Assembly: GCA_002434915.1 (NCBI GenBank) | Contig: DJLG01000043.1 | Location: 1-5,486, forward strand | Direction: 5' to 3' | DNA from: Proteobacteria bacterium UBA6522 | Lineage (GTDB): Bacteria; Pseudomonadota; Gammaproteobacteria; Steroidobacterales; Rariloculaceae | DNA length: 5,486 nt | Shown here: positions 1 to 5,486 of the stretch, piece after piece | Position numbering within the stretch: the first letter of the stretch is position 1 | How the letters are laid out: every line of letters begins with the position of its first letter | Notes under the pieces: model-generated | Told to the model about the DNA's origin: nothing | The model's input: the letters and a program-made list of their open reading frames with translations, nothing else | Databases searched by the model: none | Position numbers and translations under genes: made by a program

Positions 1-314
1 CTAAATTCAGGATGACGCCCACTTGCATAATCTAATGGTAGTAGTGCGATATCAAGACGACCGCGCGTCAAAGCAGACCACTGATCAGTTGCTTTAAATA
101 ATGATTGGCCAGGGTAAACGCGCATAGTTAATCCAACATCAGCATTCTCAACCTCCTGCGCAATGATTCTGATCATTTCATCTCGTACATCGCCAGTACC
201 GCCAGGAAATTGATGAGAGGCTCGCAAGATTGTTTGAGCATTCGCCAGCCCAGAACTTATTAATAAAACGGTGATCGGAACGTATTTAAGGAACTTACGA
301 TGGAGTGTTTTCAT
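1..314 (-). CDS. dctP: TRAP transporter substrate-binding protein, DctP family (N-terminal part, cut by window edge)
   Basis: This is the periplasmic receptor of a tripartite ATP-independent periplasmic (TRAP) transporter. It captures a solute, typically a carboxylate, for import by membrane subunits that would lie outside the window. The 104 visible residues read without interruption from an ATG at 314. Residues 1-26 form a Sec signal peptide: a basic start (MKTLHRKFLK), a hydrophobic core, and a likely cleavage after ANA, before QTIL. The mature start has the RASHQFP strand typical of DctP receptors. Residues 67-103 (VYPGQSLFKATDQWSALTRG, then LDIALLPLDYASGRHPE) match the family pattern in which the receptor's second strand and loop precede a binding-pocket region. 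No good ribosome binding site precedes the ATG; AAGGA lies about 24 nt upstream. No other in-frame ATG, GTG or TTG was seen close upstream. The solute cannot be told from this fragment. Confidence 0.85.
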   Translation of the reverse strand, partial: MKTLHRKFLKYVPITVLLISSGLANAQTILRASHQFPGGTGDVRDEMIRIIAQEVENADVGLTMRVYPGQSLFKATDQWSALTRGRLDIALLPLDYASGRHPEF

Positions 315-366
315 TATGGAATTGTCGGGCTTGATGGTCCTTGCTGCAACATGGGGGAATATTTAA

Positions 367-421
367 TTGAATGTAAATTTCTTAAGAATATTATAATTCT
401 TTATTTTTTAATAACTTACAA
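367..421. promoter_or_regulatory. Candidate divergent promoter with a symmetric -10 element
   Basis: The 8-bp palindrome ATTATAAT (390-397) places a perfect TATAAT on both strands: 392-397 on plus and 395-390 on minus. On plus, TTGAAT (367-372) could be a -35 with a 19-bp spacer. On minus, TTGTAA (421-416) could be a -35 with a 20-bp spacer. Both spacers are longer than the usual 16-18 bp. The same core sits in the inverted repeat AAGAAT-ATTATA-ATTCTT (384-401), which abuts the palindrome TTCTTAAGAA (379-388). A start here would give leaders of roughly 70 nt to the TRAP receptor gene and 150 nt to the HupE-like gene. The symmetry is seen directly; promoter function is inferred. Confidence 0.4.
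379..388. repeat. Palindrome TTCTTAAGAA, copy 1 (possible operator)
   Basis: This is a perfect 10-bp palindrome in the divergent intergenic region. It lies within TAAATTTCTTAAGAA and touches the candidate -10 element. A second copy in nearly the same context starts 130 bp further on. The AAGAA/TTCTT half-site occurs again at 396-401 (ATTCTT). The placement fits a regulator site overlapping a promoter, but no regulator family is recognised and chance is possible in such AT-rich DNA. Confidence 0.3.
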
Positions 422-508
422 AAATAATTTGATGATCACTTGTATTCTGAAATTTATGTTACGTCATATTTTTACGACTTTCGAGCTTGATTGCGTAGTT
501 TATAAATT

Positions 509-518
509 TTCTTAAGAA
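509..518. repeat. Palindrome TTCTTAAGAA, copy 2 (possible operator)
   Basis: This is the second perfect copy of the 10-bp palindrome, within TAAATTTTCTTAAGAAAG, 37 bp before the HupE-like start codon. The shared flank TAAATTT and the shared core suggest that both copies could be bound by one factor, possibly with looping over the 130 bp between them. The identity is seen in the sequence; function is inferred. Confidence 0.3.
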
Positions 519-555
519 AGATAAGTAGTGATAGTCGATAGATTACAATACTCCT

Positions 556-1236
556 ATGGTTATTATCAGATACATAAGTTTTTTTCTCATCTGGGGTCTC
601 GGCCTATCCGTTTCTTATGCTCACGGTATTACAGGCGCAGATCAGGAATTCCTTGTTAATAATGTCGGACCGCAAATTGGTCCATTTATTTATCTTGGTG
701 CGAAGCATATGGTCACAGGTTATGACCACTTGTTGTTTTTGGCAGGAGTCATATTTTTCTTATATCGCCTAAAAGATATAGCGATCTATGTAACTTTATT
801 TGCAGTGGGCCACAGTGCAACCTTGTTACTTGGTGTTTTAGGTGGATTGCATGTATCACCTTATCTGATAGATGCAGTGATTGGGTTTTCTGTGGTTTAT
901 AAGGCCTTCGAAAATATTAATGGTTTTGATGCTTTGGGCTTTCACCCAAATATGAAAGCTGCAGTGCTAATTTTTGGTTTTTTTCATGGTTTTGGTCTTT
1001 CAACAAAACTTCAAGATTTGGCCATATCTGATGATGGACTTGTGACTAATATGCTGTCATTTAATATTGGTGTTGAACTCGGTCAGTTGGTCGCTCTTAG
1101 TGCGATGCTAATTGGCTTTAATGTTTGGCGTCGATCCAGTAGTTTCTTGCGTCATGCATATACAACTAATGTATGCATAATGGTTGCTGGGTTTATTCTT
1201 ATCGGCTTTCAGCTTACGGGTTATTTTGTGGCTTAA
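556..1236 (+). CDS. HupE/UreJ-family membrane protein (putative nickel or other metal permease)
   Basis: This is a 226-residue inner-membrane protein of the HupE/UreJ group, some of whose members import nickel for hydrogenase or urease. Residues 1-22 are a signal peptide with likely cleavage SYA|HG, leaving His23 at the mature N-terminus. The HX5DH motif characteristic of HupE proteins is present (His51, Asp57, His58, followed by LLFLAG), then VGHSATL (His86), FFHGFGLS (His144) and a polar FNIGVELGQ segment (167-177). About six hydrophobic segments follow the signal peptide, near 57-70, 76-96, 102-117, 133-148, 168-188 and 205-224. The HGFGLS variant looks like the second HupE/UreJ family rather than classical HupE. 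The ATG at 556 is forced by an in-frame TAG at 532, although no clear Shine-Dalgarno precedes it. No hydrogenase or urease gene is visible, so the metal is unknown. It is probably the first gene of the run that continues with the SYLF gene 37 nt downstream. Confidence 0.85.
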   Translation: MVIIRYISFFLIWGLGLSVSYAHGITGADQEFLVNNVGPQIGPFIYLGAKHMVTGYDHLLFLAGVIFFLYRLKDIAIYVTLFAVGHSATLLLGVLGGLHVSPYLIDAVIGFSVVYKAFENINGFDALGFHPNMKAAVLIFGFFHGFGLSTKLQDLAISDDGLVTNMLSFNIGVELGQLVALSAMLIGFNVWRRSSSFLRHAYTTNVCIMVAGFILIGFQLTGYFVA

Positions 1237-1273
1237 GTTGTTTTATAAGTAAATATCAATGTAAGGAAAATAG

Positions 1274-1843
1274 ATGATTCGATATCAGGTCTTCACTGTG
1301 CTACTAGCTAGTTTATTGATTTCTCCTGTTTGGATAGGGGAAGCATCAGCACAAGCGGTTGACACAGAACTGGCTCAAAGACAGTTAGGAATCGACACAA
1401 GAGCAGAACGTACTTTAGAGGCTTTGCTTGAATCAAATACAGGGGCACGTCAGCTATTTGAGCAGTCTGCTGGGTATGCGTCGTTCTCAGCAACTAAGGC
1501 TGGGTTTTTTATTACTGCCGGTGGTGGCACTGGAGTTTTAGTAGATAAGTCCACAGAAAATCGCATATATATGCGTATGGGTACGGGTGGTATTGGTATT
1601 GGTATTGGCGCTCAAACTTACGACTTGGTTATCTTTTTTGAAAATCAACTAACCCTAGACGCGTTTATGGGTGGTGGCTGGGATTCTAGTGCAAATGCAC
1701 AAGCGGCTGCTGGCCAGGTTGGTATCACAGCAACATCTAGTTTTGTGGATGGAGTAGCCATTTTTCAGATAACTGATAAAGGCTTGATGGCAATGGCTGA
1801 TGTTGCAAGTACTCGTTTCTGGGTAGCGAACAACCTTAACTAA
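1274..1843 (+). CDS. Secreted SYLF (YSC84-like) domain protein
   Basis: This is a 189-residue exported protein of the SYLF/YSC84 family. Eukaryotic members bind phosphoinositides; the roles of bacterial members are poorly defined. A signal peptide covers residues 1-26 with an ASA cleavage site before QAVD. A charged helix (about 30-63) precedes the SYLF core: SAGYASFSATKAGFFITAGGGTGVLV (65-90), a glycine-rich turn and GAQTYDLVIFFENQ (112-125), then GGGWD (133-137), VAIFQITDKGLMA (161-173) and a terminal strand ending STRFW. The order and spacing match the family, in which KAG, GAQ, FF and GLM positions recur. AAGGAA at 1263-1268, five nt before the ATG, is a good ribosome binding site. The stop is separated from the gcdH start by a single base, so the two are very likely cotranscribed. 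It probably sits in the periplasm, perhaps bound to a membrane surface; ligand and role are unknown. Confidence 0.8.
   Translation: MIRYQVFTVLLASLLISPVWIGEASAQAVDTELAQRQLGIDTRAERTLEALLESNTGARQLFEQSAGYASFSATKAGFFITAGGGTGVLVDKSTENRIYMRMGTGGIGIGIGAQTYDLVIFFENQLTLDAFMGGGWDSSANAQAAAGQVGITATSSFVDGVAIFQITDKGLMAMADVASTRFWVANNLN
1589..1606 (+). repeat. Three tandem GGTATT hexamers inside the SYLF gene
   Basis: Three perfect GGTATT units run in tandem and are followed by a near-copy beginning GGCG. They encode the Gly-Ile run GIGIGIG in the glycine-rich turn before GAQTYD. Because the unit is 6 bp, copy-number change would add or remove Gly-Ile pairs without breaking the frame. Confidence 0.75.
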
Positions 1844-1844
1844 A

Positions 1845-3008
1845 ATGAATGACCACAAAAAAATAGATCTTTATGATCTACGCTCTTCATTAACGGAAGA
1901 AGAATGCCTGGTCCAGGATAGTGTGGCCCGTTTTGTCGATCAGGACATCTTGCCAATTATAGGTGAGCACTTTGCAGCGCATACTATTCCTGCTGACTTA
2001 GCTCCAAAAATGGGGAAACTAGGTCTTTTAGGTGCAAATCTTGAGGGATATGGTTGTGCTGGCTTAAGCCAAACTGCTTATGGCCTAATTTGTCAGGAGC
2101 TTGAACGTGGTGATAGCACGTTACGTAGTTTGCTTTCTGTCCAGAGTAGCCTTGTTATGTGGTGTATCCACCAGTTTGGTTCAGAAGCTCATAAAGAACG
2201 TTGGCTACCGGCTATGGTAACAGGGGAGTCTTTAGGGTGTTTTGGGCTTACCGAGCCTCAAGGTGGTTCGGACCCGGCTAATATGAAGACGAATGCTAAA
2301 AGAGACGGGGACAACTGGATCCTTAATGGTTCAAAGATGTGGATCACTAATGGAACGCTGGCAGAAGTTGCCGTTGTATGGGCAAGAACTGTTGATGGAA
2401 TTAGGGGCTTCCTTGTTGAGACTGACCGACCTGGTTTTGAAGCTAGGTCAATAAAAAATAAATTTTCTCTTCGGGCATCCGATACTGCGGAATTGTTTTT
2501 TTCTGATATCTCCGTGCCGGATGAAAATCGATTGCCAGGGGCAGAAGGACTGAAGAGTCCATTAGCTTGCTTAGAACAGGCCAGATACGGAGTTGCCTGG
2601 GGAGCAATAGGTGCCGCACAGGCATGTCTTGAGGAGGCGCTTGATTACACGGCAACGCGCACATTATTCAAACGTCCTCTCTCTAAGAACCAGCTTATTC
2701 AGACTCGTCTAGCAGATGCTGCTCGTCGGATTACTAATGCCCAGGTGTTGGCTCTTCAAATGGCGCGGTTAAAAGAGGACAATCGCTTATCGACTGTTCA
2801 GATATCTTTGGCAAAGTGGAATAATGTCCGAATGGCTTTAGATATTGCGAGGGATTGTCGGGATATGCTTGGGGGTGCTGGTATTAGTGTAGAGCACGTT
2901 GCGATACGGCATATGTTGAATCTTGAGAGTGTTATTACATACGAGGGTACGGAGAGTATTCATCAACTCGTTGTTGGTAGAGAATTGACTGGGGAATCAG
3001 CTTTTTAG
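1845..3008 (+). CDS. gcdH: Glutaryl-CoA dehydrogenase
   Basis: This cytoplasmic FAD enzyme oxidises and decarboxylates glutaryl-CoA to crotonyl-CoA in the catabolism of lysine, tryptophan and some aromatics, passing electrons to electron-transfer flavoprotein. The 387-residue length is normal. Features seen: an N-terminal helical domain; RSLLSVQSSLVM (94-105), whose Arg94 corresponds to the glutaryl-carboxylate-binding arginine of the human enzyme; the acyl-CoA dehydrogenase signature CFGLTEPQGGSD (132-143); WITNG (166-170); GKFSLRAS-like KFSLRAS (206-212); ARYGVAWGAIGA (246-257); NQLIQ (282-286); RDMLGGAGIS (339-348); and ITYEGT (364-369) with catalytic Glu367. Similarity runs through the whole protein and favours GcdH over other acyl-CoA dehydrogenases. 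The ATG lies one base after the SYLF stop (TAAAATG) with no Shine-Dalgarno, suggesting translational coupling. No LysR regulator or CoA-transferase, common gcdH neighbours, is visible here. Confidence 0.95.
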   Translation: MNDHKKIDLYDLRSSLTEEECLVQDSVARFVDQDILPIIGEHFAAHTIPADLAPKMGKLGLLGANLEGYGCAGLSQTAYGLICQELERGDSTLRSLLSVQSSLVMWCIHQFGSEAHKERWLPAMVTGESLGCFGLTEPQGGSDPANMKTNAKRDGDNWILNGSKMWITNGTLAEVAVVWARTVDGIRGFLVETDRPGFEARSIKNKFSLRASDTAELFFSDISVPDENRLPGAEGLKSPLACLEQARYGVAWGAIGAAQACLEEALDYTATRTLFKRPLSKNQLIQTRLADAARRITNAQVLALQMARLKEDNRLSTVQISLAKWNNVRMALDIARDCRDMLGGAGISVEHVAIRHMLNLESVITYEGTESIHQLVVGRELTGESAF

Positions 3009-3059
3009 GCAGATTCCCATCTCGAAATGATAAGTAATGTTTTTTGCATTATTTTTAAT

Positions 3060-3133
3060 GGCTAGGTGGCAGAGTGGTTATGCAGCGGCCTGCAAAGCCG
3101 CGGACCTCGGTTCGATTCCGGGCCTAGCCTCCA
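3060..3133 (+). tRNA. trnC: tRNA-Cys, anticodon GCA
   Basis: The cloverleaf can be folded by hand. The acceptor GGCTAGG (3060-3066) pairs with CCTAGCC (3123-3129). The D stem is GCA/TGC. The anticodon stem GCGGC/GCCGC (3085-3089 and 3097-3101) encloses loop CTGCAAA with anticodon GCA at 3092-3094. The T stem CTCGG/CCGGG (3106-3110 and 3118-3122, one T-G wobble) encloses TTCGATT. The discriminator is T at 3130, the identity base expected for tRNA-Cys, and CCA is encoded at 3131-3133. It starts 51 bp after the gcdH stop with no clear promoter of its own, so it may be processed from the gcdH transcript. Six T residues follow CCA directly. Its last 10 bp overlap the opposite-strand DUF934 gene. 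Confidence 0.97.
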
Positions 3134-3672
3134 TTTTTTGATTCGAGAGGATCCAGAGAGAGTAGGGGTAACTTTAAGTCTCTTTTGGTATTGCGAAGTT
3201 CTGATGTTGTTATTCGTGTGTCGGCGCTGGGTTGATAACAAATGTTCAATTCGTCGAGCGCCTTTCTCCAAGCTAATAATGGATTCTCTGAGTTGAATTC
3301 AAATGAATTGAAGCCAACTCGGTCCATAAAATAAAGCTGATCCAGTAAGACTTCGCCTACAGCGCGTAATTCTCCGGAAAATCTATAGCGTTCTCTAAGT
3401 AGTTTTGCATAAGAGTAAGGTCGACCATCTCTAAATACAGGAAATTCTAGTGCAATTAAATCAAAATGTTTTATGTCATTAGCAATTGCTTTTGGATGTT
3501 CATTGCTTTGCAGTAACACCCCAACAGACTGATCACTACTTAGCAGCAGACCTTTGTGCTGATTCCATTGGTTGAGGTTGACCAGCACATCACCAATTAC
3601 CGGAAGTTCAGCATGGCCAACTGTTTTATGGAAATTATCTATGGTTAAGATGCCATCTTTAATCAGTGCCAT
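3124..3672 (-). CDS. DUF934 protein, partner gene of assimilatory sulfite reductase
   Basis: This is a 182-residue cytoplasmic protein of the DUF934 family, which commonly follows cysI in proteobacteria and is annotated as probably involved in sulfite reduction; its biochemical role is not established. The family's hallmark block is clear at residues 74-120: ALEFPVFRDGRPYSYAKLLR, then ERYRFSGELRAVGEVLLDQL and YFMDRVG. I chose the ATG at 3672 because it gives the family-typical start MALIKDG and follows AGAGG (3683-3679) by 6 nt. An upstream ATG at 3741 would add 23 residues read out of frame through cysI and is unlikely. The start overlaps the cysI stop by 14 nt, so translation is probably coupled. 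The C-terminus (NGG, then TAG) is read from the antisense strand of the tRNA-Cys 3' end, so transcription of this operon must run into the tRNA gene before it terminates. Confidence 0.9.
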   Translation of the reverse strand: MALIKDGILTIDNFHKTVGHAELPVIGDVLVNLNQWNQHKGLLLSSDQSVGVLLQSNEHPKAIANDIKHFDLIALEFPVFRDGRPYSYAKLLRERYRFSGELRAVGEVLLDQLYFMDRVGFNSFEFNSENPLLAWRKALDELNICYQPSADTRITTSELRNTKRDLKLPLLSLDPLESKNGG

Positions 3673-5314
3673 ACAAAGCCTCTTTGAATGGGGGCATGCC
3701 GACACGTCGGTAGGTTTCAATAAAGGGCTCATTTTTGTCACGAATACTTAGATAAGTTTTTACTATGGTTTCAATTCCATCCACTGCTGAATTAGCAGGA
3801 AGTCCGGGACCTGTTCGTTTGCCGAGAGAAGCATCTTGTGCAGATGATCCACCCAAAGTGAATTGGTAATACTCTTTTCCATCCTTTTTAACACCAAGAA
3901 CACCTATATTGCCTACATGATGATGCCCACAGGCATTTACACAGCCAGAAATATTGATCGTTAGATCTCCAATACCGTGTATTTTTTTTAGGTTTTCAAA
4001 ACGATTTGTGATCTGCTCAGCAACTGGAATCGATCTGGCATTAGCCAAAGAACAGTAATCAAGTCCTGGGCAACAAATCATATCCGTGAGTTGACCAATG
4101 TTAGCTGTTGCTAAACCAAGTCTTTTTAGTTTTTTCCATAGGGTTGTAAGGTCAGATTTTTTTACATCGGTAAACACTAAGTTTTGACGATGATTAATAC
4201 GTAATTCCCCAAAGCTGAAGTGATCTGCGAGATCAGCTACACAGTCCATCTCATGATCCGTAAGATCGCCGGGAACTCGATCCGGGCCCTTAAGTGACAA
4301 GTTTACTATGGCATACCCGGGGACTTTGTGTTTTGCCACATTACTGAGCATCCAGTTATTAAACTCAGAGTTTAATTTTCGAAAGCTAATCAGATCAAAA
4401 TCGTTATTATTATGTTTTTCATAGGTAGGCGGCTGAAAGTAGGCGTTTGTGCGATCGATTTCCTTTTGAGAGATTTTTAATTCTCCCTCTTTAAGGTTTT
4501 CCCACTCTTGATCAACTTGCTTGCGAAATTCATCAATTCCTAAATGATTGACAAGAATCTTTATACGAGCCTTATAAATATTATCTCTACGACCATAAAG
4601 ATTATAGATTCTCAGAATCGCCTCTAAATAGGACAAAAGGTGGTTTTCTGGTAACCATTTACGAATGGTTTTTCCAATGTGTGGTGTACGGCCCTGTCCG
4701 CCCCCAACAAGTATTTCAAAACCAATTTCATCAGCATCATTTTTATGCATCCGTATGCCGATGTCATGCACTGCAACGGCTGCACGATCATTTGGTGAGC
4801 CAGTTACTGCTATTTTAAATTTTCGTGGTAAGTAGGAAAACTCAGGGTGTAGCGTGTACCACTGACGAATTAATTCGCAGTAGACTCTGGGGTCGCTGAT
4901 TTCATCTTCAGCGCATCCGGCATACTGATCAGAGGTTATATTTCTTATGCAGTTTCCACTGGACTGAATGCAATGCATTTCCACTTCTGCAAGCGTGGCA
5001 AGCAGGTCAGGGACTTCTTCTAGCTTGATCCAGTTGAACTGTATGTTTTGTCTGGTTGTAAAGTGACCAAAACCTTTGTCATACACTCTAGCTACTCGAG
5101 CTAGACCGCGCAGTTGCTGGGAGGATAAACACCCGTAAGGCACATTAATACGCAGCATGTAAGCGTGTAATTGCAGGTACAGCCCGTTCATCAAACGAAG
5201 TGGCTTAAATTGATCCTCATTCAACTCGCCACTCAGACGTCTCTTTACCTGATCTCGGAACTGTTCTACACGCTCATTAACCAGTTGTTTGTCAAATTCA
5301 TCGTAACGGTACAC
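3659..5314 (-). CDS. cysI: Sulfite reductase, siroheme/[4Fe-4S] hemoprotein (CysI type)
   Basis: This cytoplasmic enzyme makes the six-electron reduction of sulfite to sulfide for cysteine synthesis. The 551 residues contain both nitrite/sulfite reductase ferredoxin-like half-domains and both siroheme domains. Visible landmarks are MNGLYLQLHAYMLRINVPYG (42-61), HFTTRQNIQFNW (84-95), SGNCIRNITSDQYAGCA (119-135), RKFKIAVTG (164-172) and GGGQGRTPHIG (204-214). In the second half, FGELRINHRQNLVF (368-381) precedes the cluster/siroheme cysteines C415-x5-C421 (CPGLDYC) and C458-x3-C462 (CVNAC). The start is GTG at 5314: an in-frame TGA lies just upstream and the resulting MYRYDEFD matches the usual family start. 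No strong Shine-Dalgarno is seen. A nitrite reductase role is possible from the fold, but the DUF934 neighbour argues for sulfite. No CysJ flavoprotein is present, so electrons probably come from ferredoxin. Confidence 0.93.
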   Translation of the reverse strand: MYRYDEFDKQLVNERVEQFRDQVKRRLSGELNEDQFKPLRLMNGLYLQLHAYMLRINVPYGCLSSQQLRGLARVARVYDKGFGHFTTRQNIQFNWIKLEEVPDLLATLAEVEMHCIQSSGNCIRNITSDQYAGCAEDEISDPRVYCELIRQWYTLHPEFSYLPRKFKIAVTGSPNDRAAVAVHDIGIRMHKNDADEIGFEILVGGGQGRTPHIGKTIRKWLPENHLLSYLEAILRIYNLYGRRDNIYKARIKILVNHLGIDEFRKQVDQEWENLKEGELKISQKEIDRTNAYFQPPTYEKHNNNDFDLISFRKLNSEFNNWMLSNVAKHKVPGYAIVNLSLKGPDRVPGDLTDHEMDCVADLADHFSFGELRINHRQNLVFTDVKKSDLTTLWKKLKRLGLATANIGQLTDMICCPGLDYCSLANARSIPVAEQITNRFENLKKIHGIGDLTINISGCVNACGHHHVGNIGVLGVKKDGKEYYQFTLGGSSAQDASLGKRTGPGLPANSAVDGIETIVKTYLSIRDKNEPFIETYRRVGMPPFKEALYGTD

Positions 5315-5349
5315 AACAGAAGCTCATATTATTAATGTAATTTGAAAAG

Positions 5350-5486
5350 TTATACCGTAGGGCCATTAACACGAATTGCCTCACGAATATCTTTAGGAAA
5401 TCGCTGCTTGTCTTGTGCTTCAATCTCTACAAGTTCTGCTCCAACAACTTTGTTGTTATGTTCTGCTTCTTGTGCAAGGGTAAGTA
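5350..5486 (-). CDS. C-terminal end of an unidentified protein upstream of cysI
   Basis: An open frame enters from the window edge and gives 44 residues ending at a TAA (5352-5350). The visible part is charged, with LTLAQEAEH, then KVVGAELVEIEA, then RFPKDIREAIRVNGPTV. The strand-like VVGAELVEIE followed by a short RFPKDIREAI helix faintly resembles the C-terminus of hotdog-fold acyl-CoA thioesterases, but the fragment is too short to assign. It points the same way as cysI with 35 bp between them, so it may share the cysI transcript. That the frame is coding is inferred from its codon-like composition, its orientation and the sensible protein it encodes. Confidence 0.55.
   Translation of the reverse strand, partial: LTLAQEAEHNNKVVGAELVEIEAQDKQRFPKDIREAIRVNGPTV

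Noticed and set aside
314..352. Minus-strand 13-codon upstream frame (MLQQGPSSPTIP) whose TAA overlaps the TRAP receptor ATG
   Set aside because: The stop-start overlap is suggestive of a leader peptide, but the ATG is preceded by a run of C with no ribosome binding site, and such short frames are common by chance.
300..515. 71-codon plus-strand open frame across the divergent intergenic region
   Set aside because: It begins within the TRAP receptor gene on the other strand, has no ribosome binding site, resembles no family, and its composition simply follows AT-rich intergenic DNA.
1562..1575. Perfect 14-bp palindrome CGCATATATATGCG
   Set aside because: It lies inside the SYLF coding region, occurs once, and has no other regulatory context; probably chance from the codons used.
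3032..3056. Hairpin AAGTAATG / CATTATTT with a T-rich tail between gcdH and tRNA-Cys, as a possible terminator
   Set aside because: The stem has only one G-C pair and one G-T wobble, and the tail has only two T after the stem. It is too weak to call, so gcdH-tRNA cotranscription stays open.
3062..3271. Minus-strand 69-codon frame covering the antisense of the tRNA
   Set aside because: It is an alternative frame of the DUF934 region. Its tail, like RLGPESNRGPRLCRP, is the familiar false peptide produced by translating tRNA genes.
3066..3296. Plus-strand 76-codon frame starting in the tRNA
   Set aside because: It runs through the tRNA-Cys gene and then antisense to DUF934; no family resemblance.
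3673..3741. Longer DUF934 protein starting at 3741
   Set aside because: The extra 23 residues come from the out-of-frame 3' end of cysI and do not look like the family; the ATG at 3672 has the better ribosome site and the expected N-terminus.
5297..5327. ATG at 5327 as an alternative cysI start
   Set aside because: It is in a different frame and hits TGA after nine codons; the GTG at 5314 gives the family-typical MYRYDEFD start.

Overview
The window looks like chromosomal DNA from a free-living member of the Pseudomonadota, most likely a gammaproteobacterium. The evidence is a TRAP-type solute receptor, a bacterial glutaryl-CoA dehydrogenase, a ferredoxin-type CysI followed by a DUF934 gene (an arrangement known from Pseudomonas and relatives), and a tRNA-Cys with an encoded CCA. 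The sequence is moderately AT-rich. A marine lifestyle is plausible from the TRAP receptor and base composition but is not proven. I see no transposase, phage gene, CRISPR array or integration scar. The assignments rest on motif recognition by eye, without database searches.

Layout. Positions 1-314 (minus) hold the N-terminal 104 residues of a DctP-like TRAP receptor. Positions 315-555 are an AT-rich divergent intergenic region with a symmetric -10-like element and two copies of the palindrome TTCTTAAGAA. Positions 556-3008 (plus) carry a tight three-gene run: a HupE/UreJ-family membrane protein, a secreted SYLF-domain protein and glutaryl-CoA dehydrogenase (gcdH). A tRNA-Cys(GCA) gene follows at 3060-3133. 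The rest is on the minus strand. Read in its own direction it is the last 44 codons of an unidentified gene (5350-5486), cysI (3659-5314), and a DUF934 gene (3124-3672) that overlaps cysI by 14 nt.

How the genes fit together. The minus-strand genes belong to assimilatory sulfur metabolism: CysI reduces sulfite to sulfide for cysteine synthesis, and DUF934 is its usual neighbour. That operon converges on the tRNA-Cys gene. The last two codons and the stop of DUF934 are read from the antisense of the tRNA acceptor/CCA end, so the two genes share 10 bp. The plus-strand run combines a putative metal permease, a lipid-binding-type periplasmic protein and a lysine/tryptophan/aromatic catabolic enzyme. 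I see no obvious single pathway joining these three. I found no convincing previously undescribed system; the points most worth checking are the tRNA-Cys/DUF934 overlap and the symmetric divergent promoter region.
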